Shown here: positions 55,786-64,000 of the stretch, one piece after another | How positions within the stretch are numbered: the first letter of the stretch is position 1 | Layout: each line of letters starts with the position of its first letter | Assembly (NCBI RefSeq): GCF_012489685.1 | Contig: NC_080046.1 | Span: 60,378,195 to 60,442,194 of the forward strand | Length of the DNA: 64,000 bases | Origin: Lotus japonicus | Lineage: Eukaryota; Streptophyta; Magnoliopsida; Fabales; Fabaceae | Direction of reading: 5' to 3' | Position numbers and translations under genes: made by a program | The notes under the pieces: model-generated | Seen by the model: only the letters and a program-made list of their open reading frames with translations | Database searches by the model: none | Told to the model about the DNA's origin: nothing

Positions 55786-57967
55786 AACGCCCTGTCATAA
55801 CATAAATCATTCAATCATCAATTTGTTACTTTTTGTGAGTTGTGTTCTAGTGCATGTTTGGAAAATCGTTTGAAAATGAGGTGAAGGGAAAAACATGATG
55901 AGCATAAGCAAAACTAAATGAAATTGCTGTTATTTACTATGATTTTGGATTCAGGTAATTTTCGAAAAGTTTCCAAACATGCACGTAGAAACAAATCGAC
56001 TTTAATAAGGTAAACCTTCTTCACAACATGTACATTCCAATGAAGTTGGTGCACAAATAAACCGATTTGTATTCAACTCGGATACTATTGTGTAGAGAAA
56101 CCTTAAAAATTACAGTGCAATGCATGTTCAGTCATTCTAAACTAAATCATAAAACAAAGATGTTTAGTCTATCTTCAGTTCTCTGTAATTTTATGAAGTA
56201 TGCTGTTACTTAAATATGCCTTATGTAGAATGGTCTCTGACATTGAAAGTTACTTGTTTATTTCACAATCATATGAGCTGTGGCTCATAAATTTAAAATG
56301 CAGGACCAGCTTCTGCTTATATGTGATTTATGGGTTGTCTCTATCAACCATGGGGCTTCTTTGAGAACCAGACCTCTATTGAGCTGGTTTGAAAGTTGAA
56401 ATTTTGAATGTTTTATGGGCGCCAATTAGCTTTCATATATACATTAGCTGCTACATTTGTTGTTGCTTGTTAACAGATTAACATTTTTTTATTGTGCTGA
56501 CTTGGTGTGCATACATGCATTAAATGTTCCTATGGTCGCCTGCAAGTGCTAGCTAGGCCAAGAGGTTGTAACATTCGTGAATCGCGATTAACATTCATGA
56601 AATGAGCCGAATCTAAATAAAACTTAATTCGGAGCCCAACCCTTATTAGATGCAAGATGTCTTGTTCTACTCAGTTATATACTTTGGAACAAGATTAAAA
56701 TGGAAATACTTTTAAATAATGGTCATCATTTGTGATATTTGTGATAATGTAATAAGCGCAAATGCTTAAATGTTGGAGGGTCCAATAAAAGATTCATAGG
56801 CCGATAGACATACAAACAATATAGACAGTTACAAACACCTTATTTTTTTCTCTGTCTCTCACTTCTTATCACATCATATTATATATCACATTCATTATTT
56901 CTCTCTTCTTTTTCTTTCTCTTTTATCACTAATGAATGTCTATAAATCATAACTCTTAGAAGGTCATCTATCTACCAGGCTATCAATCATGATAGCTCGA
57001 CCCACAGGAGAAGTGATTGGAGGGTTGTGTACCTACCGAACTATCAATATTCATCATAGCTCGACCTAAAAGAGAGGTGACATAATTAACATTCCACAAC
57101 TTAAGGAGGGATCATGGCTAAGTCATATAGCCCTAAGCCCATAGGTCAGAGGAACTATAACCCCTGATTTTAATTAGTCGCTTCAAACATCTGAGTTAAC
57201 TAGCTAATCATGATGTCATTTAATTATTTAGTAATCACACAATCAATGCAAACATCTAATAAACTCAAGATAGCTCCAAGGTTATCAAAGATAAAATTAG
57301 ACATCTTCACTCTAACGCTATCCATGGAGCCAAATTGTGTGCTTGTCCCTAAATCTGATTTCCTAAAGAACTTTAGAGAGAATAATAACAAATTAGCAAC
57401 ATATTATATGATTAAATTGTCTAAGGCTGGTCCATTTTCTCATTGGTTTGAGGATTACCCCGGGCTATGGGTCATTCTTTCTTTTGATGTTGAACACTTT
57501 ATTTAGTTGAATGAAATCTTATCTTTTAGTCAAAAAAGAAAAGAGTTAAACAACCCCATCTTGGTTAAACTATTTTCTATGAATGAATTTTACAACAAAA
57601 ATTGTTCCTACTACCCATCATCTCTCACATATAGATTATCCTCTCCTCTCTTTCGGATCACCACATGACCGTTTCTTTTCCCAAAATAACACCTTTGTCT
57701 CTTTCTCTCTGTCTCACCTTCTTTCAGAGCTATTCCATCTCCATCCATAGCTTCTGTGGGATTCTTTGACCCACCCACAACAATTTCTTTGTTTTCTTCT
57801 TGTTTTCTGCACCACCTTTTCCCCTTCTCTGTGGAACAAGATTCTACCACCAACCAACTGGGTCATTTCATTCCCTTTTGCTTTCTCTTCTTCTTCATGG
57901 CTTCTTGTTGATGCTTCAGTTCTGCCCATTTCAACGGTTTCTTCACATTCACAAAGCGACCATCATC
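55786..57967. other. Intergenic between NTF2-like and RhoGDI genes
   Basis: The first part is the probable 3' UTR of the NTF2-like gene. Around 56985-57080 the phrase CTATCAAT...ATAGCTCGACC with AGAGAGGTGA/AGGAGAAGTGA occurs twice, a short local duplication. A frame at 57210-57506 has no recognisable domain. The last ~250 bases are pyrimidine-rich and form the likely leader of the RhoGDI gene. Confidence 0.5.
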
Positions 57968-60305
57968 ATGGGTTTTGATGACAATGTCAAGAACGCAGAC
58001 GACAATGCCGCCTCTCGTCTCCCGGAACCAACGCTGCTGCACCACGCCGGAAAATCTGCCACCGATGATGAGAGCGGTGATGAAGAAGGCCGCACCACGC
58101 TTAGCAGATACAGAAGCGAAAGCTCCATCGCTGCCACCGAGGATGATGACGATGATGAAGACAGGAAAATTGAATTGGGTCCTCAGTGCACCTTGAAGGA
58201 GCAACTTGAAAAGGACAAGGTTGGTTTCGCTTTCGCTTCAGAGGAAGAATCTTTGCTTTTTTTCCTAATTCAACCATTTTCTTGTTTACCAGGATGATGA
58301 GAGCTTGAGGAGGTGGAAGGAGCAGCTTCTTGGAAGTGTTGATATAAATGCTGTTGGAGGTAATTTTCATTTGGTTTCAATTTCTTTTTCTTCATGTGAA
58401 TCTTTTGTTACATTTCTGGCTCCATTATCAGATTCAGCTCAATTTGTACAGTGAAATCTTCAAAGATTTTAATCATAGTATATACAACATTATCTGAAAC
58501 AGAACAAATATAATTTTTGTCCTATTAGTCATGGATTTTACTATGAAATCAAGGAATATTTCATCATCTTTTGTTTTAGGCCTCAATATGTCATTTCAAT
58601 TGATATCATGGATATTTCAATTTCATTATTATTATTATCTGGTGGTTGCAAATGTGTCCATACCCTAGTATTGCTGCTTTTTTCTTTTAATTATTTGCTG
58701 TTGTGTTGGTTTATGCAAGTAAACATGATTTCATTTTGTGAATTTTATTGTTCCCTATGTTGTAACTTGCAGTTGAATCAGTCAATGGTTCAATTTTCCT
58801 TGTCTTGAACTTGCCCTGATGAAAATCCTTTGGCTTTGGAACTTCTTATCAGACCTTTTTCTAACTTTTCAAATGTGTTGTGGATAATTTAGAAACTCTG
58901 GAGCCAGATGTGAAGATCCTTAGCCTTGCAATCAAGTCTGCTGATAGAGCTGATATTGTTCTTCCAATACCAGAGGGAGGAAATCCCAAGGGTTTGTGGT
59001 TTACTTTGAAAGAAGGTAGCCGTTACAGCTTGATGTTCACTTTCCAAGTTAATCATAACATTGTTTCTGGTCTCAAATACACCAACACTGTGTGGAAAAC
59101 TGGTATTAAAGGTAAAGTTCTCACTTAATCTCCCTCCCAATCAAATTTGTGAAATTACAGATAATTTGTTTGTAAACTTGACTCATTGTTGATCTTTGTT
59201 ACAGTTGACAGCAGTAAGGAAATGATTGGAACATTCAGCCCCCAAAATGAGCCTTACACACATGAGATGCCTGAAGAGACAACACCATCTGGGATATTTG
59301 CTAGAGGGGCATATTCAGCTAGAAGTAAGGTAATTTTCACATGCGATGCGCTTACTTAACGCTAAAGAAGAGTAGTTACTCACTGCAATGCAGCATACTG
59401 TTTGAAATTTAGTCTTTGGACAAATGGATAAAATTGGTAGCTTCTGTGCATTTACGATCCCCATGCATTTCATGAGATATTATTTGAAAAACAATGTAAA
59501 TTGTGGGGACCTATGCCTGCCTGGCGCCTGCAATGATCTGCTACTTTCATGATATTCACCAGAAAACAGCTACTTGCTTAGTACAGATTGATAAACAGAG
59601 TTAATCCTAAATCGTAATCTCGACTTTTATCGAACCTCTCTAGCTGATTTACCTTCATTTGAGATTGTGACCGTTCATTAGATTCTTTGTCCTCATTTGG
59701 TGTCTAATTTCTTCTTTCACCATTAAAATTGTGTCATATAAGCATGAATATGACAGCAATAACCTTAGATTGGTGGTTTTTAAATGTCATGTCATATTTT
59801 AATTTGGTGGAACAGAGGAGGAGACCCCAAATGGGGATAGATGATTACACTAGCCCGCTAGAGAGGGTTTGGGTTCGACACTGATATGTTTCCATATTAG
59901 TAATTTGAGGACATGTTTTGAAAATCAAGTGAAGCTGAATTTATGCCTGGTTTGCATCTATCAGACCATCAATAAATGTTCTAATAAATTTGGCACCAGA
60001 CTTCATGTGCACCCTTTCAAGTTTCAACCACTTTTTCAAAATTTCTGAGTCACTTTTCTGGTAGAAGTCTTTAATTCTAATGGAACTTCTGTCGTGATGG
60101 AGTCTTTAAATATGATTACTTAACTAATAGTGGCAATAATACACTCTTTAATATGCTCTTAGATTGCTTTGCTAGCATTTTTGTTGTTGAATGTGAACTG
60201 TTTGACTTCCTATTTTGTTTCTCCTTTTTTCAGTTTGTTGATGATGACAACAAGTGCTACTTGGAGATCAACTACACTTTTGATATCAGAAAGGATTGGC
60301 AGTAG
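57968..60305 (+). CDS. Rho GDP-dissociation inhibitor (RhoGDI/SCN1-like), five exons
   Basis: Exons 57968-58219, 58293-58359, 58893-59111, 59205-59329 and 60234-60305 join to 244 aa, close to Arabidopsis RhoGDI1. The first ~75 residues are acidic and disordered (MGFDDNVKNADD, TEDDDDDEDRKIELGPQ). Then come the regulatory arm (TLKEQLEKDKDDESLRRWKE, QLLGSVDINAVGE) and the immunoglobulin-like domain that holds the prenyl tail: IVLPIPEGGNPKGLWFTLKE, NHNIVSGLKYTNTVWKTGIK, MPEETTPSGIFARGAYSARS and CYLEINYTFDIRKDWQ at the C-terminus. All family landmarks are present and no break is seen. By family knowledge it extracts ROP/RAC GTPases from membranes and keeps them GDP-bound in the cytosol, which in Arabidopsis restricts root-hair sites. 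Start at 57968 because MGFDD is the family start; frame upstream is leader. Intron 4 is about 900 bases. Confidence 0.95.
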
Positions 60306-61165
60306 GAGTCAACTGAGTTCTCATTCAGTGATGTGTTTAGTCCTTAATCATTGTTATTTGTACTGTAATCTCCTTCGGTGTTTACTTCTTTTTCATTGTT
60401 AATTTATTTCTAATCCTGTCTGAGACCGGTAATTTTAACAATGATGAGAGGATTTGGGGGATGAATTGGTATTCATTTCATAGAGATAGTTTTGTCAATA
60501 AAATTGAGTTTCACCTGTTTGGTTGCACAACTATGCTCCTTTTTCTTCATGGAATTGCTATATAATACAAGTAACCATGACGGTTTTAGATTCAAATATG
60601 TGAACATGTGTGGCAATTGATCACTTTTTTTGTTACAAGAGGAAGGCTCAATTGATCATATAGCTTCTAGGAGCATCTGGATTAATTCAAAAATATATAT
60701 AATATTGTCTTTTTGAAATATTTTTGATGCTATTTTTATTATTTCAAGAAAAAGTAATTGAAGCTTTTTCTTGATTTGATTTTTCAAATTACAAAACTAT
60801 GATTAATTAAAAAAAAAGCCTTCTAAAAGCAAGCAAGTTTTTCCCTGCCATTTTTCAAGCCCATTCGCAGTGTCTGGACTTAAATGGTCCACCAGGAAGC
60901 ATTTGTATCTCAACACCGAAGCAAGTAGAGGATTGACCACAAAAAAAGCAAGTAGAGGATCTTTTTTTAGGATCTTTCATTGTTAAGATTTCAGTACTTT
61001 GAGATTGCGAATCACACCACCAACACCCGTGTTTTTTAACCATTGTCCACTGAGATCACGAATCACACCACCAACATCCATGTTATTGAGATTGCGAATC
61101 ACACCACCAACACCCGTGTTTTTTCGACGTAGTACCTAACTTTCATCTACACAAACATTGACCAT
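60306..61165. other. 3' flank of RhoGDI and repeats
   Basis: After the likely 3' UTR, three copies of ATTGCGAATCACACCACCAA (second copy has ATCACGAATC) followed by CACCCGTGTTTTTT or CATCCATGTTATT occur at about 61002-61036, 61053-61085 and 61088-61124. They are short tandem repeats with a spacing of about 50 then 35 bases. No gene is seen. Confidence 0.75.
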
Positions 61166-61362
61166 TGTTAGGAGTTAATTCAAAATAGTTATTAGTTTGA
61201 GGGTTTTATTGTAAATAGAAGAGTTGTTATATATACAGCTCATTAGTGTGTAAACATTACAGATTGAATATTAGAATAACAGAAAAGTTTTCCCTCATCT
61301 CTATCTCTCTCAGTTCTGTCAATACGATAGATTACTCTCTCTTTCTCTCCTTTGCACTAACA
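61166..61362 (+). repeat. 5' LTR of a Ty1/copia element
   Basis: It begins TGTTAGGAGTTAATTC and ends GCACTAACA, with TATATATACAGC near 61230 as a promoter-like site. It is followed directly by AACTGGTATTCAGAGCTTC, the tRNA-iMet primer-binding context of plant copia elements. The 3' LTR is outside the window, so the boundaries rest on TG/CA ends and the primer site. Confidence 0.75.
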
Positions 61363-61412
61363 AACTGGTATTCAGAGCTTCTTGATTCGTTGAGAAGGGA
61401 CTGTGTGTGACG

Positions 61413-61895
61413 ATGGGCCAGAACAGTGGCAACTTCCCGGCCAATCTCCCCAAACTCGATGGCAAGAACTGGCGCAACTGGTGTGTCCAGATGAAGGCGA
61501 TAATGGGTTATCAAGAACTCACCGAAATTGTGGAGGAAGGTTTCTCAGCGTTACCAGAGGGAGCCACAGAAGCGCAACAAGCTGCGCACAAGGCCATGAA
61601 GAAACTCGATTGCAAAGCCCTGTTTCTGCTCCATCAATGCGTAGACGCTGCACACTTTGAAAAAATTTCTGCTGCGACGAATGCTCGCGATGCTTGGAGG
61701 ATTCTTGAGAAGGCCAACGATGGTGCAGACCAGTTGAAGAAAGTGAAACTCCAGACGCTTCGTCGCCAATACGAATTGCTGCAAATGGAGGCAAATGAGA
61801 GAATTGCAGATTATTTCACAAGGATTCTGAGCCTAACAAATCTGATGAAGGGTTTTGGAGAAACAATTACAGATTTGTCAATTGTTGAGAAAGTT
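61413..61895 (+). pseudogene. Ty1/copia gag (UBN2-type), truncated by a gypsy LTR insertion
   Basis: ATG at 61413 lies ~50 bases after the LTR and opens MGQNSGNFPANLPKLDGKNW, then RNWCVQMKAI, AWRILEKANDGADQLKKVKL and RIADYFTRILSLTNLMK. This is the retrotransposon gag core, the capsid-like protein of copia elements. The frame runs about 161 codons to IVEKV and is then cut by TGTAACACCCC at 61896. The zinc knuckle and all of pol would lie beyond the insertion, outside this window. Confidence 0.88.
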
Positions 61896-62840
61896 TGTAA
61901 CACCCCGATTTCGGTGGCGTCACTTTAGTAACCGAAAGTAAACTTAATGCGGAAAAACGTGAATATTTTTTTTTTTTATAATAACTAAGACAAGACTGAA
62001 ATAGATAAAACCCAAAAGCGAAAAGCAACAGAACTAATGTACAATATATAATACAGCCCCCGCTGTAAGTAACAACCTCGTCACGAGTAACCTCCAGTGA
62101 CGGAAAGAAAAGTGTAGCGCCCGTAGGCAATATATACAAACCAATTGAAAAGGGTGAAGTGTCCGCAACACCATCCCTCAAAACTGAGAATGAGCTGGCC
62201 CATCGGCCTGAAACAAGATCTCCTATGTTCAACCAACTCTCTGTGATTCCCGTAAAGAAACCACACAAAAAGCTATAGGTGGGAAACTACCTTGTTCCCA
62301 AAGAAAACAAATGATGTTCAGAGCTAAGACTCTACTCCTACACTAATCCCATCTCGAGGAGCTCACACCAGCACTAAAACCTACATGCTAGCATGATCGT
62401 CGTCCGAATTTGAAATCCAGAACGACCTAGTCTATGTACACCATCTGTCCTCCTCTCGCAACCGCGATACGCTCCATTCCCGCATCTCAACCCTAGTTCC
62501 TCCCGAAGGATGAACCATCATGAATCAGCCCGCCGAAGACATCTGACAAAGGGCGTTTGTTCGCCAAAGCACACACAGAAGACGCGAGGGTCAACTCCAA
62601 AGAATTATATAAATAATACCACCAATAGATACCGATAAAAGATTAGCCACTTAGGCTTATAACTAGGGATTACATCCTAGGGTTGTATATTTCACAATGA
62701 ATGTAAACAGCAATAAATCACAGTTAACATGTCTCAAGTAGAATTAACAAGTATCAAACACACTCAACAACTAAGTCAGTATGCATGTTGCATGAAATGA
62801 TATGCAGGTTAGCCCAGTTAACCAAATGCATTCCGGAAAC

Positions 62841-63069
62841 GGATGGACATCAAACGGATCAATCCTAGCACCAGCAACGGTGGGACCATTCTGCCCGCGT
62901 GCCTCTTACACCAAACATAGGTATGGACATCAAACGAGTCAATCCTAGCACCAGCAACGGTGGGACCATTCTGCTCGCGTGCCTCTAGGATGGACATCAA
63001 CCGGATCAATCCTAGCACCAGCAACGGTGGGACCATTTCTGCCCGCGTGTCTCTTACACCAAACCAAGG
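62841..63069 (+). repeat. Three tandem units of ~67-83 bp in the gypsy LTR
   Basis: Units start GGATGGACATCAAACGGATC (second TATGGACATCAAACGAGTC) and share AATCCTAGCACCAGCAACGG, TGGGACCATT and GCGTGCCTCT (GCGTGTCTCT in the third). The second unit lacks the TACACCAAAC end. They begin at ~62841, 62921 and 62988. Confidence 0.88.
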
Positions 63070-63361
63070 TAGCCAGATCAGCCGTAACCCGTAGGTCTGC
63101 CATTTCGGTCTGCTACAAGAGACGTCTACACACGCTCTTACACGGAAATCCGGGTCTTATGACCATTTTGGAATCCGACGAGGTCCAGAGTACGTCCTGT
63201 GTTAATACCTCATTAATGTTGCATGTATGCAGGATGATTAGTCAAACAACGTCTCCGAATCTCACTCGACACGTCGTCACGTGTTCTAGGTAAATTAAAG
63301 TCTCTAAAAGCTTACCCTAAGGTAACGGTCGATTCTGCGACCAAAAGACACGCTTCACCAC

Positions 63362-63526
63362 AACACATAGCTGCTCCAACAGCACAAGAGTATCACATAC
63401 TCGGGAACTATCAATTCCCCGGACTTATCCCCAGGATAGCCCAACAACATAGCTGCTCCAACAGCACAACAACAATAGCTGCTCCAACAGCACAACAACA
63501 AACGCTGCTCCAACAGCACCACAACA
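63362..63526 (+). repeat. Short repeats with core GCTGCTCCAACAGCAC
   Basis: Four copies of GCTGCTCCAACAGCAC occur (one near 63371, then three spaced about 28 bases apart from ~63452), joined by ACAACAA linkers. They are part of the gypsy LTR. They do not have the uniform spacers of a CRISPR array. Confidence 0.88.
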
Positions 63527-64000
63527 TCTACATACTCGAAGCCTCTCAACTTTCTCAATACTGGGATCCGACGACACTTCTCGTTTTCCAAAACTAAGAT
63601 TTGACTTCCAAGCCTTCCTTTCGAGGTTGTTATCATTACTTAAAGATTTAGAGGTTATTTAAGGTCTTATGAGTTTTCTTTATAAAATAGATTCCATTTT
63701 GTCTTATCGCAAGTCTTATACATTTTCAGGATCTCCCAATCCCAAATCACTTCCAGAGAATGTCTCAATCCACTAACAAAAACAAGGCCCGAACCTCGTT
63801 CGTCCTATCAAACTTTCTCAAAACTCTCAAAATAAAATCGGCATGACCTGCCCGCTATTCTCACCATTCAGAATCTCAGATTCCAGTGCAAAGCATATTT
63901 AAATCATCACAATCAACAACATGTCATATATCAATAAATCTCATTATAAACACTTAGCATTTAGCATATAAAGCATGCACCACACATCCTAGATTACCCA

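Larger units (their letters stand above)
61896..64000 (+). mobile_element. Long gypsy-type LTR (Tekay-like) inserted in the copia gag, runs off window
   Basis: It starts TGTAACACCCCGATTTCGGT and continues GGCGTCACTTTAGTAACCG, an LTR start frequent in plant Tekay-type chromoviruses, whose LTRs are several kilobases long. No primer site or coding region is reached before 64000, so the visible part is LTR only, and the lineage name is an inference. It holds two sets of internal tandem repeats. Orientation is set by the TG...ACACCCC start. Confidence 0.7.

Noticed and set aside
57800..57967. 56-codon N-terminal extension of RhoGDI
   Set aside because: The extension is hydrophobic leader sequence unlike the family; known proteins carry MGFDD at or near the start.
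62841..63526. CRISPR-like repeat arrays
   Set aside because: Repeats are degenerate, of varying unit length and without uniform unique spacers, within a plant LTR.

Overview
This is plant nuclear DNA. Genes have GT-AG introns, intergenic DNA is AT-rich, and there are many plant transposon families (Helitrons, MULEs, Ty1/copia, Ty3/gypsy, a SINE and LINE remnants). The best species-level guess is a papilionoid legume. It rests on general similarity of the proteins and repeat ends to legume sequences I know, and was not tested.

I can build six intact protein-coding genes. They are a CPR1/CPR30-type F-box gene (8752-9960, +), two tandem UPL5-type HECT E3 ligase genes (13439-18543 and 27743-35555, both +), a short acidic Pro/Glu/Thr-rich protein with a two-exon gene (42563-43544, -), an NTF2-like, probably plastid-targeted protein with a C-terminal membrane helix (54382-55785, +), and a Rho GDP-dissociation inhibitor (57968-60305, +). 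All exon junctions join in frame. The two UPL5 paralogs have identical lengths for exon 2 (587 nt) and exon 3 (264 nt), and their introns are also related.

Much of the rest is mobile DNA. From left to right: a non-autonomous gypsy-like LTR element (1-4130); two MULEs, each with an exact 9-bp target duplication (4201-5584 and 7176-8150); Helitron 1 (18545-24698, minus orientation), inserted one base after the stop codon of the first UPL5 gene; a decayed zone with an RNase H pseudogene, a SINE and an organelle-type tRNA-Asn relic (25400-27500); a large last intron in the second UPL5 gene, with a GGT-rich microsatellite inside a TIR-like element and a tandem array of Ty1/copia 3' ends; Helitron 2 (36106-41728, +); Helitron 3 (47723-52500, +); and a Ty1/copia 5' end (61166-61895) broken by a gypsy-type LTR that runs off the window.

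The Helitrons carry pieces of host genes: a PPR gene in Helitron 1, glucose-6-phosphate dehydrogenase and a PDS5-like piece in Helitron 2, and two spliceable exons of a RABE1/Rab8 GTPase in Helitron 3. No Rep/helicase ORF was seen, so all three look non-autonomous. The most striking points are the Helitron that separates a UPL5 stop codon from its ancestral 3' UTR, a perfect 45-bp hairpin inside that Helitron, and the copia-end array in the paralog's intron. The host genes have no obvious shared pathway. Two functions touch ubiquitin ligation: the F-box protein as an SCF adaptor and the UPL5 pair as HECT ligases.
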